A DNA stretch of 64,000 nt from Nitzschia sp. pyKryTriq1 (Eukaryota > Bacillariophyta > Bacillariophyceae > Bacillariales > Bacillariaceae): contig OY101115.1 in assembly GCA_956465555.1 (NCBI GenBank), forward strand, positions 4,068,120 to 4,132,119. Reading direction: 5' to 3'. Numbering within the stretch: position 1 is the first letter of the stretch; every line of letters begins with the position of its first letter. Below are positions 1-9,125 of the stretch, piece by piece. The notes below the pieces were generated by a model. It was not told where the DNA came from and searched no databases. It worked only from the letters and a program-made list of their open reading frames with translations. The position numbers and the translations under genes were made by a program.

Positions 1-331
1 ACTCGCCGGGCGCCGGGCCGGTTTTTGACACCGCGTCGGCGATGCTTTGCACGCGAGCCGGGCCAGATAAAAACACGATGCAAGAGGCGGGTTGTTCGCA
101 CGTGCCTCCAGCAGCCAACACAACCACCCAACCAGGGATGCTCGTACTCGTACAGTACCTGTACCTGGTCTACCGGTACGACAGACATACCAATCCCCAT
201 TCCCTATTTTATTGTGCTGTCCGTTTTGGATCATCAAGAGCCAATACCAAATATTTCAAATATCTACCTCTTTAGAAAGCGTCCAAGCACCCTGTATTCA
301 AGAATAAAAGTCTTTAGTCTCGCCCATAAGC
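1..331. other. Intergenic, upstream of the SUMO-like gene
   Basis: No convincing gene is visible. The short open frames here start within or run over the next gene. Around 140-180 there is a small GTAC-rich patch of the kind found before many genes in this window. The sequence begins mid-locus, so a gene end to the left cannot be excluded. Confidence 0.6.
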
Positions 332-1585
332 ATGAGCGAGATCGCCCCTCTCACGGCCGAAAACTGGTGGGAAATGATTCCCGGCCGGCAAGAAGGCGGC
401 GCCAAGTTATTGAAGCGTTGCATTGAATTATTGGCATGGCGTGTTGATTTCGCAATGAACGTGCTTCTTGCCTACAAAGACTTCTTGGAAGCGAAGGTAT
501 CGATAGGTGATTTTGAGGGTACCATGCTGGAGCCTTCTATGCCTATCTATCAAATGTGGAGCCAACACATCCTGGATACGGCTTCTTACAGTGAAGATTG
601 CGAACTGCTCTTCGGACGAGTGATCCATTATGATCCCAGTCTCTTCAAAGATCACCAAAACCGGACCAGCCGCATCAATCGAACAATGCAGCTTGTGTAC
701 GAGAGAAATAAAGGGGCGTATGTCGATCCCGTTGTATGGAATTACGGTCACCCAGCCTCCTTCGGCGGTGGTATGCACGGAGCACCAGTGCCTGGAAACT
801 ACGGTGCCGCTTCTCCTGGCGGAGAAAATGATATGCACCAACAATACAAGCGTCCTCGCACAGAAGGTGGTGCAGAGAGCTCCAATCTAGGCTACGCTAG
901 CTACGAAATGGCACCCGTTTTCAACAAAAGGTACCATCCACCAGCTGGGAGGGCCGCGAGAGAGCCAACCCACAAGTCTGGCATTGTCACTCTCTGCATT
1001 TACAAGTCGACCGATGGCGGTGCCATGGACAATAAGGTCACACTAGAGCGTGACCAACCATTGCGAACAGTATTGGATTACTATCGGTATCGGTGTATTT
1101 GGCGGCAGGGCAAGCGACTCGACCTGTACTGCACACCCAATGAGTTGGGAATGGGCCCTGTCGAAAACATTATGCTCGCGAGTATTCACGTGGACGAAGC
1201 CATTACTTTATGCTTTCGGGATAAAAAGGGACAAATCACATCGAAGGAAATGCGAATGCGTGAAACAATCCGCGATGTCTACACGGATCAGGCAAAAGCC
1301 ATGGGAGTCGACATTTCGAAGCTCTTGTTCCGATTCCGAGACAACGTTTTGAGCATGGATGCCACCCCACTTCTGGCGCAGCTTGATCATGGTGATGTTA
1401 TCGATGTCTGTGTGGACGGGGCCGAGGATTCTACAGAGACTCCAGGGGAAGAGAAGAAGGCTGATGGTGATGTCGTTGATGCCAGTGCAAAGGGTGCAGA
1501 GGATTCTACAGAGACTCCAGGGGAGGAGAAGAAGGATCAGAGCAACAAAGAAGGAGGAGGGGGAGACGTAAAGGTAGCGGTGTAG
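332..1585 (+). CDS. SUMO/Rad60-like ubiquitin-fold protein with GRDP-like N-terminal domain
   Basis: Single-exon gene of 417 residues starting at an ATG. Residues about 10-140 resemble the glycine-rich-domain-protein (GRDP/DUF1399-type) module: a Trp-x-x-His-Ile-Leu stretch, then a Cys-x-x-Leu-Phe-Gly-Arg stretch and a His-Tyr-Asp-Pro. Residues about 210-370 look like two consecutive ubiquitin/SUMO-like folds of the Rad60-SLD type; the second ends in a hydrophobic strand (VIDVCVDG). The C-terminus is acidic and contains a tandem duplication of GAEDSTETPGEEKK. It ends in DVKVAV rather than Gly-Gly, so it is probably not a conjugated modifier but an adaptor with SUMO-like domains. The family call rests on motif recognition. 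The exact partner or pathway is unknown; a genome-stability role is inference. Confidence 0.6.
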   Translation: MSEIAPLTAENWWEMIPGRQEGGAKLLKRCIELLAWRVDFAMNVLLAYKDFLEAKVSIGDFEGTMLEPSMPIYQMWSQHILDTASYSEDCELLFGRVIHYDPSLFKDHQNRTSRINRTMQLVYERNKGAYVDPVVWNYGHPASFGGGMHGAPVPGNYGAASPGGENDMHQQYKRPRTEGGAESSNLGYASYEMAPVFNKRYHPPAGRAAREPTHKSGIVTLCIYKSTDGGAMDNKVTLERDQPLRTVLDYYRYRCIWRQGKRLDLYCTPNELGMGPVENIMLASIHVDEAITLCFRDKKGQITSKEMRMRETIRDVYTDQAKAMGVDISKLLFRFRDNVLSMDATPLLAQLDHGDVIDVCVDGAEDSTETPGEEKKADGDVVDASAKGAEDSTETPGEEKKDQSNKEGGGGDVKVAV

Positions 1586-1642
1586 AACGAGGGGATCTTT
1601 TAAGAAATTCACGGGAAGACTTATTTGATTAGATAACTAGAC

Positions 1643-1921
1643 TTAGAAGAAATCGTCTTTTTCGAATCGTGGCCGGAGCTTGTCCCATTCGTCTTTCGTC
1701 ATCGGCCCGATTGGTCGCGTCGGTTTCCGCTTCGCCTGTTGCTGTGAAATATGCTCAAATTGTCGCAGTAACTGACCAGTCCGTTTGGTGTACATTGTAA
1801 ATCCAGCAGATGCACCAATCATTCCTAGAACGATAACCGTGCCCATCTGGGAACTGATTTGAAATCCTGATGACGAGGCTGAGCGTTGGCTCGGGTCTTG
1901 TGACGATGATTCGGCTGTCAT
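1643..1921 (-). CDS. Small single-pass membrane protein, function unknown
   Basis: Open frame of 92 residues with an ATG start, convergent with the preceding gene (57 bp between stops). It has a Ser/Gln-rich N-terminus, one hydrophobic segment at about residues 27-46 (GTVIVLGMIGASAGF), a basic Gln/Lys stretch, and a C-terminus rich in charged residues ending EKDDFF. The layout (short polar head, one membrane span, basic matrix-like tail) resembles small mitochondrial or ER assembly proteins. I recognise no family, so that is only a guess from shape. The conserved-looking C-terminal motif and tight spacing support a real gene; there is no independent evidence of expression. Confidence 0.5.
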   Translation of the reverse strand: MTAESSSQDPSQRSASSSGFQISSQMGTVIVLGMIGASAGFTMYTKRTGQLLRQFEHISQQQAKRKPTRPIGPMTKDEWDKLRPRFEKDDFF

Positions 1922-2709
1922 GTTGGGCGAGAGGTTGGGCTTGTCTTTTGTTATCTTTACTTTTCGTAGCCGTTATCACAGTCTCAATGGAATATTGCCT
2001 TTGTTTGGAAATGCGTCAATTCGTTTTATGTTTATGGTTGCAAGGTCGAGAAGGAAGAACAGAATAATCGTCGATCGTCATCCGTCATGGTGTTCAAAAT
2101 TTGAATCGTGTGGCATGATGGTGTATAGTGTTGTGAGGGTTTGTGATCTTTTATTGGTTTGCGTTCTGTCGTTTTCCTGATGCGATCGGGCGCCCTACTT
2201 TTTTATAATAGATACGGTAGAACAATACTCGTACAAGTACGGTGTACTGTGGGAGGGCTACTGTGATGAGACGCACTTACATACGCACGCACGCTTCTTC
2301 TTCCAGTCGAGTGGGTCATGTGTTTTGTCAAACTGCCAGAGGCCAGACGATTGGGGCACGTATCGCCAACCAAATACAAATAAAAGTCAAAACAAAAAAC
2401 AGAAGGAAACTGCAATCGACCATGATGATCGTTCTCACAAGTGGCATCATACCGTACGAGATACGCGTAGCTGTCGTCAGAAGAAGTCCGTGAGCACATT
2501 AACTTCCGCAGGGGGCACCATTCAATTGAAGAATCACACTTATCTTCGAGGAAAAAATCCTACTTTCCGGGTCCATCTTCACGATCGAACTGTTGCTTGT
2601 TCCAAACTACGGAGTACCATAGCGGTACAGTACTTGCCCTCGCTGCTGCTGCAGCACATGTTTTTTACGAAATACTATCGATAGATCATTATCGTAATTC
2701 GTCATCACC
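1922..2709. other. Intergenic between divergent genes
   Basis: A 788-bp spacer between the divergent 92-residue protein gene and UTP11, so it should hold both promoters. No gene is supported. There are AT-rich stretches and small GTAC patches near 2216-2245 and 2610-2635. No clear TATA box or other named site could be assigned. Confidence 0.5.
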
Positions 2710-3546
2710 ATGTCGTCTCTTCGAAATGCCGTCAAACGCGTCACACACAAGGAGCGATCGCAGCTGCGATCTCGCCAACATTTGGGTATATTGGAAAAGA
2801 AAAAAGATTACAAGAAACGTGCTGAGGATTACCATCGCAAAGAAGATCGAATCAAGGCCATGCAGGAGCGGGCTGCCATGCGAAATCCAGACGAATTTTA
2901 CTTTGGGATGAAATCTTCAAAAGTCAAAGATGGTAAACATAGATCTTTGACAGCGGAAGAGGCCAGAAAACTACCACCCGAAATGATCCAGCTAATGAAG
3001 GATCAGGATCTAAGCTACATTCGAATGCAGAAACAAAAGGATACCAAGCGGGCGGAGCGCATGCAAACGTCATTGCACATGCTGGAGATATCGACAGAGG
3101 AAACGCGGGGATCGAAAAGGAAGCATACTGTGTTTGTGGACAATGAAGCGGAAGCGAAAAAGTTTGATGTTTCAAAACATTTTGATACCCTCCCAGAATT
3201 CGCCGGAAGAACCTTCAATCGCCTTCGGACAAAAGATATTGAGGAACTAGCCAAGGCCAACCAAACCCAACTTGACGAATACGGAGAAGAGCGTCAGCCT
3301 ACTGCAGAAGAGTTAACTAAGCAATCCACAATCCAACGCAAGATTGCCAAAAAGATTGCAAAAGCTCGGTCGTCTGCCTATGGAGAAATGGAAGCCCGGT
3401 TAAAGCGAGCCGACATTATGCAGAAGGCAGAAAGTCACCTTGTAACTGAAAAGCTGGTATCTGGGAAGGGACGGAGGAGAAAGATCAAGGCTGCCGGGAA
3501 TGGTCAGCCAGCTCAATATAAATGGCGTCGTCAGAGGCTCAAGTAG
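2710..3546 (+). CDS. UTP11: U3 snoRNA-associated protein 11 (UTP11)
   Basis: Single exon, 278 residues, near the usual UTP11 length of about 250. UTP11 is part of the small-subunit processome that matures 18S rRNA in the nucleolus. The N-terminus carries the family signature: SLRNAVKRVTHKERSQ, then a Leu-Gly-x-Leu-Glu-Lys-Lys-Lys-Asp-Tyr stretch and the NPDEFYFGM motif at about residues 59-67. It is highly basic with long helical segments throughout and a Lys/Arg-rich C-terminus. The start at 2710 begins the conserved N-terminus directly. No introns are needed. Confidence 0.93.
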   Translation: MSSLRNAVKRVTHKERSQLRSRQHLGILEKKKDYKKRAEDYHRKEDRIKAMQERAAMRNPDEFYFGMKSSKVKDGKHRSLTAEEARKLPPEMIQLMKDQDLSYIRMQKQKDTKRAERMQTSLHMLEISTEETRGSKRKHTVFVDNEAEAKKFDVSKHFDTLPEFAGRTFNRLRTKDIEELAKANQTQLDEYGEERQPTAEELTKQSTIQRKIAKKIAKARSSAYGEMEARLKRADIMQKAESHLVTEKLVSGKGRRRKIKAAGNGQPAQYKWRRQRLK

Positions 3547-3615
3547 TGAAGGTGCTCGGTCTTTGCTTTCAGGACGAATTCAAGACTCGCTGACACACTC
3601 CAGTGTGATCTGTGG

Positions 3616-3635
3616 AAGATGTAGATCTACATCTT
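3616..3635. repeat. Perfect 20-bp palindrome downstream of UTP11
   Basis: The sequence AAGATGTAGATCTACATCTT equals its own reverse complement and lies 70 bp after the UTP11 stop. It could form a hairpin in RNA or a cruciform in DNA, or bind a dimeric protein. No function is claimed. Confidence 0.7.
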
Positions 3636-3894
3636 GACAGTTAGCAGAAAGCCCAGTCGGTGTTGCTTCCCCGACTACTGCAGCATAATTCCAGGACCGA
3701 TCAATCATCGCAGTCGAAGAGGAAGAGTCATCCCCCTCGTTTTTTCATTTTCTCTGCGGTTGGAGGCTTTCAACCAATATTCAAATTACTACTCCAGAAC
3801 AAGCTCTAGAAATTGCTTTTTAGACGTCTTGATCTACACTACTCGTAGACGATAAGGATGGAGATGCAACTAATTGATGAATTGCATGAGCAGA

Positions 3895-4275
3895 TACAAT
3901 GCGGTACCAGGTACGGTACCTGTTCTGTACCAGTACTGTGCAGTGCAGTGCAGTGCAGTATGTACAGTACTGGGCGTACAGTACACCAGTACCAGTGTGT
4001 ACTTTGCGTATGAAATGTACATTACTACTCGCGTACCGGTAGGTATCGATAGCGCACAGCAGCACTTTTCGAGCTTCAATAGCCCCTTTCTAGTTTGGCG
4101 CGAAGTTTGGAGGCCACTACGCCACTAACCGTACCAGGTAGCGGTACTTGTACCGCAACAGCGGTACGGCACTGTACTGTACTACCGCGGTATTATAAAC
4201 GGGCATGTGGAACCACACGTAGATTGAGTACCAGCCAACGAAACGTCGCAGTACAAGTACCGGTTGCCGGTACGA
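3895..4275. repeat. GTAC-rich self-complementary islands upstream of NSE3
   Basis: Two clusters (about 3895-4050 and 4128-4275) of overlapping GTAC, GGTACC and ACCGGT words plus a GTGCA/GCAGT run (GCAGTGCAGTGCAGTGCAGT at about 3937). The words are self-complementary, so the region can fold extensively. Similar islands recur before most genes here. Confidence 0.65.
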
Positions 4276-4470
4276 GTAGCAAAAAGCAACAAACCTCAAA
4301 CCTCAAAACGCAAACAGCGGCAAGCGGCAATGATCACCACGACGATCACAATCCACCACAAGCATTGCCCATTGCCCATTTGAATTTGACACTGCAATCT
4401 AGCACACCTTACTATTTATTGACAGCCTGAAAGTAGCTACAACACACCACCATCATATTAATATATTACC

Positions 4471-5532
4471 ATGTCCCGCCGCACTGGATCCCGCAGCTCC
4501 AAGAGGCGCATCAGCACTCAAGACGATGAAGAAGAGGAAGGTCCTCTTGTGGTCCGCCCCCGCAGTTCCGCTCCCTCCCAAGAGGACGACGACGAGGATG
4601 ACATGGACGAGCCAGAAATGGCCAATCATGGCTTCGCCTTTTCCCAGCAGAATCCCGAGGCATCGCAAAATGTCCTTCCGGAACGTTCCAACGAACGCCG
4701 TCATCTGGAAGAAATGGACAGCGATGCTCGCGACAAAGCACTCATGTCATTGTCTCGTTTGATTCTCTTCAAGGCTCTGGATAACGAACCGATCGATCGC
4801 GTCAAGGCCATCAAGGATGCCGGTCTCAGCGGCGACAAGATCTCAAGCGCCGCGTACAAGGAAGTGGCCTCTCGTTTTCAAAACGTATTTGGCTTCGAAA
4901 TCAAGCAAGCTCCCGATTTTATGCAGAACTACAAAAGTTTGCCGACCCGCTGCAAGGACCGCTACTACGTGGTCAATACTGTACAAGATACGGATGAGGG
5001 ATCGCACAGCAGAACCATCCACTCGGTTCACAAGACCTCCAAGGTCGAAAAGGGGGTCTTGATCTTGACAGTCGCCCTAATCTTTTGTAAAGGCGAGAGC
5101 CGTTCAGATGGCAGCCGCCACATTCTGGCGCGGGAACTATATCGTTTGATGCACGCCGTCGATGAGAACATCCCCGAAGAGCCCCCGGCGCAAGGAACCG
5201 CTCGGGCCAAGGCTGGAAATCAAAATCATAACAAGCTGCAAGGTAACGGGAACACGTGTACTCCGAACTTCGATGTCATGCTCGAAAGCTTTGCTCAGGC
5301 GGACTATTTGATCAAGGAAAAGGCTAATGACGAGAATTTTCATTCTCAACCGCTCGAAGAGGGCGATGTCTTGTACAGTATGGGACCTCGTGCTGCCTTG
5401 GAACTAGGACGCAAGCAAATCATTACCTTCTGCGCCGAAATCTTGAACGAAGAACCCGATCCGAGCATGCTCAAGGAAATTGAAGATGATGGCAACGAGG
5501 CAGAAGCCGAAGTGTTCATGGAGGCGGCCTAG
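4471..5532 (+). CDS. NSE3: NSE3-like SMC5/6 complex subunit (MAGE domain)
   Basis: Single exon, 353 residues. Residues about 88-330 form a MAGE homology domain: the first winged helix includes SLSRLILFKALDNEPIDR and the AYKEVASRFQNVFGFEI segment; the second half has GVLILTVALIFCKGES followed by the helix with LYRLMHAV; then a strand region with LIKEKAND and the MGPRAALELGRKQIITF motif typical of the MAGE C-terminus. In single-celled eukaryotes the lone MAGE protein is NSE3, which works with NSE1 and NSE4 in SMC5/6 DNA repair and chromosome segregation in the nucleus. The first 85 residues are acidic and Ser-rich, likely disordered; about 30 residues inside the second winged-helix region (TARAKAGNQNHNKLQG) look like a loop insertion. 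Confidence 0.88.
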   Translation: MSRRTGSRSSKRRISTQDDEEEEGPLVVRPRSSAPSQEDDDEDDMDEPEMANHGFAFSQQNPEASQNVLPERSNERRHLEEMDSDARDKALMSLSRLILFKALDNEPIDRVKAIKDAGLSGDKISSAAYKEVASRFQNVFGFEIKQAPDFMQNYKSLPTRCKDRYYVVNTVQDTDEGSHSRTIHSVHKTSKVEKGVLILTVALIFCKGESRSDGSRHILARELYRLMHAVDENIPEEPPAQGTARAKAGNQNHNKLQGNGNTCTPNFDVMLESFAQADYLIKEKANDENFHSQPLEEGDVLYSMGPRAALELGRKQIITFCAEILNEEPDPSMLKEIEDDGNEAEAEVFMEAA

Positions 5533-5611
5533 TCAGCTTCGTATTTCGAGCGATATCACCTATTCTCCAGACACCTTCATTGCCCTTGTTCTATCCTTTC
5601 AGAGATGCCTG

Positions 5612-5812
5612 TCCATGCCATGGGCACATTATTGGAAGGGACCCCAGCGAGTCATTTTTGGTCATGATGCGCGACGAGGTTTGCAACGATATCCAGGCGA
5701 CTACGCCATTGGATTGGATACTGGGGCTGTCTATGGAAAGGAGCTTACTGCAATTATTCTTCCGTCAAAAACCATTGTATCAATACCCTCCTTCGAACAC
5801 AGTCCCAGAGCG
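5612..5812 (+). pseudogene. Isolated C-terminal fragment of an ApaH-like phosphatase
   Basis: Within an open frame after NSE3, roughly 57 residues (about 5621-5791) match the C-terminal part of ApaH-like phosphatases: WKGPQRVIFGHDARRGLQ, then AIGLDTGAVYGKELTAIILP. This segment carries the last metal-binding His (in FGHDA) that both larger copies nearby lack. A possible splice acceptor (CTATCCTTTCAG) precedes it at 5590-5602, so it may be an old 3' exon cut off from its gene. It lies upstream of, and in the same orientation as, the N-terminal copy at 6373, an order that cannot give a normal transcript. Sequences related to the 41-bp satellite follow it directly. Confidence 0.65.
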
Positions 5813-6372
5813 CTAGTAATAGACAATATCATTATTGTACATTCGAGCACGCGATAGCGCTAGTAATAGACATACATTTATTCTCCGAGGCAGTCAGTAC
5901 ACACAAACGGAGATTCTTCAAAACGAAGAAACGACTGACGTAATAAATAATTATCGATCGTTACTACTTGTACTCATGTCTATCTCCTCCCTCTCAAGCT
6001 CTGCTATCCTCTGTTCCTCGAGATCATCTAGCCTCTCCAGCTCTTTTGCAAAGTCGACGGTCTGTTCGTCTCACGCAACACGGGAAAGTACGGGGGAGCT
6101 AGGAAGCGCTGCGCGCAGATGAATACGACGATGATATCTACGCTCGCTTCGCTCGCAGGGCAGAAAAAAAAACCGGCGACGCTACGCGTCGTGAGGGCTA
6201 CCGGAAAAACGACCTCTGTGTGAGATTCAAGGATAAAGCAACATGCTTCAATGATGAATGCTCATCAATACCGGCACCGGTAGCAATTAGCAATCCTGCT
6301 CTGTCTTGATCCTTTTTGCGAATACTCTACCGAATCCACAGGTAGTACATAGTGAGCTATTGCTAGCTGAGA
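5800..6372. other. Intergenic with two satellite-related units
   Basis: At about 5808-5872 lie two partial copies of the 41-bp satellite unit found at 11.4 kb (GCGCTAGTAATAGACA occurs twice). Around 6139-6205 there is a stretch with TCGCTTCGCTCGC and a near-palindrome CGACGCTACGCGTCG. No gene is supported; open frames here are short and composition-driven. Confidence 0.5.
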
Positions 6373-7377
6373 ATGCGGGCGCAAAGTTGGGTCTTCAGCG
6401 GCCGCCGAGCTGTCGCATGGGTGGCGGCGGGAACTTTGTCATTGGCGTCGGCTAGTTTTCTGTCCATGGTTGCAGATCGATCATCGACCGGCAAGAAATC
6501 GAATCATCATCCAGGCTTTGCCGGATGTTTCTTTCCCGGTGGCGATTGCTCCAGTACGAGTAGCACTCGTATAATCGTCCGTCCCTTGGCGTGTAGCGCA
6601 CACACAACCAACGCTAGCAGCACCAACAGTTGGGCTCATAATGATAGTGAGAATCTTCGACTCAACCAGACTGCCGCCGACAAGTACTATGCCCAGCACC
6701 ACACACTGCCCCACCCTTCCGTCATACATGCAGTATTACCAGTCGAGGAAGCTGCGGGCGATAGCAAGTCCGTTCTAGTGATTGGTGACGTCCATGGCTG
6801 CATGGCTGAATTACAAGCGTTGCATGAAAAAGCCATCCAGAAACACAACAATGGTCGCCCATTTTCCTTTGTAATACTCGTTGGAGATTTGTGCAATAAA
6901 GGGCCACAATCAGCGGAGGTTGTTCGATGGGCTCGAACCACCCCAAATGTTTGGAGTGTGAGGGGAAATCACGACGATGCCGCTTTGGCGGCAGCCTTGG
7001 GCGATGCAAAACGACGGAGCAAGAGAAAGTACCAATGGGTACTGCAGGGAGAAGAACTCCATACTAGGATTGATGGCAGGATGCATCAGATCGTCCTCTC
7101 GGATGAAGATGTAACGTGGTTGTCGGAACTTCCGTATACTCTTACCATTCCTGGTTCCTATTTGGGTCAAAAAGAAGATACCTTGATCGTACATGCTGGA
7201 CTCATTCCGGGGCAACCACTGGAAGATCAGACCATTTCCACCATGGTGACGATCCGAGAAGTCCATCCGCAATCAACAGTCTCTCCTAGTAGCACGTGTG
7301 GCTCTCATAGTAAAACCCTCCTCTCTCTAACACTAGAGAGCTGGGCAACTGTACAGTACAAGTACCTGGTACAGTAG
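6373..7377 (+). CDS. ApaH-like metallophosphatase, C-terminally truncated copy
   Basis: Open frame of 334 residues from an ATG. Residues about 12-33 form a hydrophobic signal or signal-anchor segment. Residues 134 to about 299 are a calcineurin-type phosphatase core: GDVHG (138-142), a GDLCNKG motif near 171, GNHD (198-201) and VHAG (273-276). This order and the NKG variant fit the ApaH-like group, which hydrolyses dinucleoside polyphosphates or pyrophosphate bonds such as RNA caps; the substrate here is unknown. The usual last motif (GHD) is missing: homology stops at about 7269 and the final 35 residues run into unrelated, GTAC-rich sequence. Activity is therefore doubtful. A near-identical inverted copy lies at 9.3-9.8 kb and a C-terminal fragment at 5.6 kb. 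Confidence 0.6.
   Translation: MRAQSWVFSGRRAVAWVAAGTLSLASASFLSMVADRSSTGKKSNHHPGFAGCFFPGGDCSSTSSTRIIVRPLACSAHTTNASSTNSWAHNDSENLRLNQTAADKYYAQHHTLPHPSVIHAVLPVEEAAGDSKSVLVIGDVHGCMAELQALHEKAIQKHNNGRPFSFVILVGDLCNKGPQSAEVVRWARTTPNVWSVRGNHDDAALAAALGDAKRRSKRKYQWVLQGEELHTRIDGRMHQIVLSDEDVTWLSELPYTLTIPGSYLGQKEDTLIVHAGLIPGQPLEDQTISTMVTIREVHPQSTVSPSSTCGSHSKTLLSLTLESWATVQYKYLVQ
6769..7269 (+). repeat. Left arm of ~500-bp inverted duplication
   Basis: This stretch matches the reverse complement of about 9272-9772. By eye I count two single-base differences (near 6855 and 6894) across the block; similarity drops within about 15 bp beyond the left end and stops abruptly at the right end. The arms are separated by about 2 kb containing the glutathione transferase gene. 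Confidence 0.85.
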
Positions 7378-7840
7378 TCTACTGTAGACTACCCTAGAGG
7401 AAGCATGGATACTGTAGTTTACCTTTTTGAGCAAGAGCATGCGGCAAAAAATGTGCGACGACGGCAGCGGCGACGACGACTCGAATGACTAAAAGCGTCT
7501 GGCCGACAACATACGAGAGAAGCCTCCGTGACCATGCAAAAACTTCGGGTACAGTACGTACAAGTACTGGGGTACTGGGTACTGTACCACAGCGGTACCA
7601 GGCACAGTATCATACGGTACTGGCACCGTGCATGATGTGTCTCCCCTCTTTTAGTAATATTTTTACTCAATGCGGTGAAGGCATCTGGCGACGAAACGAC
7701 TTTGATCGAAGTTGCCAGTTGCACTTTGGTTTTTAGTTTCTACTATTCCTATTTATTATTTGCTTTCTACTCGTACTTCATTTGCCTCTGCATCCCACCG
7801 AATTTCTCAGTTTTATTTTCCTTCACGCCGATATCTGGCA
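7270..7840. other. Spacer with GTAC islands before the glutathione transferase gene
   Basis: Contains GTAC-rich patches at about 7348-7392 (with the near-palindrome GTAGTCTACTGTAGACTAC) and 7548-7625. Positions 7712-7840 are open in the frame of the following gene but have no ATG; translation would give a hydrophobic leader, yet only TTG could start it. It is more likely 5' leader. Confidence 0.5.
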
Positions 7841-8869
7841 ATGGCGGACGGGGCCATGAACAAACACCCGAAACTGCAAGATCGACTTCGTCCAGACTCG
7901 GTAATAAAGATTTGCTACGATGATCAAGGGGAGGCACCTCAATTTATCACTGGCTACTGGTCCATCAGGGGACTCGGTGCTCCGATACGAATGATGTTGA
8001 GTGCGGCGCAAGTCAACCACTGGATTGTCATGTATGACGTGACGGAAGAGGGCGACGCGGGGTGGTCCAAAGAAACCTGGGCAAGCGATAAAGAGTGGAT
8101 CAAGCAAGGCTACAACTGCCTGGCGAATCTGCCTTTTCTGATTGACTGTCGGAATAATATGGTGTTGGCACAAACGAATGCCATCATGTGCTATCTCGGT
8201 CGAGAATTGAACATGCTCGGCCGGTCTCCGCCGATGATGTGTCGATGTGAAGAACTCCTCTGCGAAATTATGGATCTGAGAAATCAAATGGTTGGATTTG
8301 CATATCGTGGGTCTCTGGACAGTGCAGATGATGATGCAGAAGCATTGATTCAGGGTCCAGCGGCTGGTATTCTAGACAAACTCGAACTGTTGCTAGAAAA
8401 TACGTATCCAGGAGCCATCATGGAAGACTCCTCCTCAGAACAACAGGTAGACGATGCTTCCGTGGAACGGCGTCTTCATAGTATTTGCTTTCTGGTCGGA
8501 GGTCGATGTTCGGCGCCCGATTTTTGTGTCTATGAAATGTTGGATCAATATTTGGCGCTGTGCCGCTACTACCACTTGCCGTTCATTACGGATAATCGAC
8601 CGTACTTGTCGGCCTACTTCACCAATTTCTCCTCGCTGCCGGAGAACCGTCCGTTTTTAGAATGTGAGGCCGCACATGGAATACTACCCTTCAACAATCC
8701 GTATGCTCGCTTCGGATCTGACTGGGAGAATGGGGCCTACGAACGGGGGCAAGAAGCCAAGTGGAGGAAACTAGGATTAATCAAAGAGTCTCGTACGCGG
8801 ACCCGACCCACCAAGAGGCCAAGAACATCACGGTCGACGACGACGACGACGACGACACCTAGCACCTAG
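7841..8869 (+). CDS. Mu-like glutathione S-transferase family protein
   Basis: Protein of 342 residues from the first in-frame ATG. After about 37 leader residues the thioredoxin-like N-domain starts with GYWSIRGLGAPIRMML, matching the Mu-class GYWxIRGLxxxIR start where the Tyr activates glutathione. NLPFLIDCRNNMVLAQTNAI is the cis-Pro loop and glutathione-binding Gln-Ser/Thr-Asn-Ala-Ile motif (here Gln-Thr-Asn-Ala-Ile). The helical C-domain follows with the conserved APDFCVYEMLDQY helix (usual form ...DF..Y..L). Ordinary Mu enzymes have about 220 residues; this one has an N-terminal leader, an acidic loop (EDSSSEQQVDD) and a Thr-rich C-terminal tail. It sits between the arms of the inverted phosphatase duplication. 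Substrate unknown; cytosolic detoxification is the family role. Confidence 0.82.
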   Translation: MADGAMNKHPKLQDRLRPDSVIKICYDDQGEAPQFITGYWSIRGLGAPIRMMLSAAQVNHWIVMYDVTEEGDAGWSKETWASDKEWIKQGYNCLANLPFLIDCRNNMVLAQTNAIMCYLGRELNMLGRSPPMMCRCEELLCEIMDLRNQMVGFAYRGSLDSADDDAEALIQGPAAGILDKLELLLENTYPGAIMEDSSSEQQVDDASVERRLHSICFLVGGRCSAPDFCVYEMLDQYLALCRYYHLPFITDNRPYLSAYFTNFSSLPENRPFLECEAAHGILPFNNPYARFGSDWENGAYERGQEAKWRKLGLIKESRTRTRPTKRPRTSRSTTTTTTTPST

Positions 8870-9125
8870 TTTTTGTGACTCAATGTTGCAATAGATTTTG
8901 AGCGCTGTGCTTGTGTTGGATGACATTCCGCTGAGGCAAATGAAATAACTCTAGCTTAAACAAAGAGCGAGTAGGAAGTGTGAGAGGCATTGAATGAATG
9001 AATCAATCCGAAGAAGTTGTTCACGACATGAAAGCACTGTATACGATGTGAAAAGATGGCTGGTCTACGCTGAGTATTACTTTGAAAGTTGACAATAGCA
9101 TATTCAAATACTACTGTTAGAGCTT

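Larger units (their letters stand above)
3547..4470. other. Intergenic with palindrome and two GTAC islands
   Basis: A 924-bp spacer with no supported gene. It contains a perfect 20-bp palindrome at 3616-3635 and two GTAC/CCGG-rich islands at about 3895-4050 and 4128-4275, annotated separately. The stretch at 4280-4470 just before NSE3 is A/C-rich and likely the core promoter and leader. Confidence 0.5.

Noticed and set aside
428-844. 138-residue antisense frame in the SUMO-like gene
   Set aside because: Shadow of the sense coding sequence without features of its own.
332-5532. SMC5/6 gene cluster formed by the SUMO-like gene and NSE3
   Set aside because: Only two genes, with UTP11 and a membrane protein gene between; neighbours in this genome are not usually functionally linked, so proximity alone is weak.
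5835-6122. 95-residue Ser-rich frame after the phosphatase fragment
   Set aside because: It starts inside satellite-like sequence and is low complexity (SSLSSSAILCSS); no family.
7712-7840. Hydrophobic leader before the glutathione transferase
   Set aside because: The only possible initiator is TTG and no in-frame ATG exists; treated as untranslated leader unless an upstream exon is shown.
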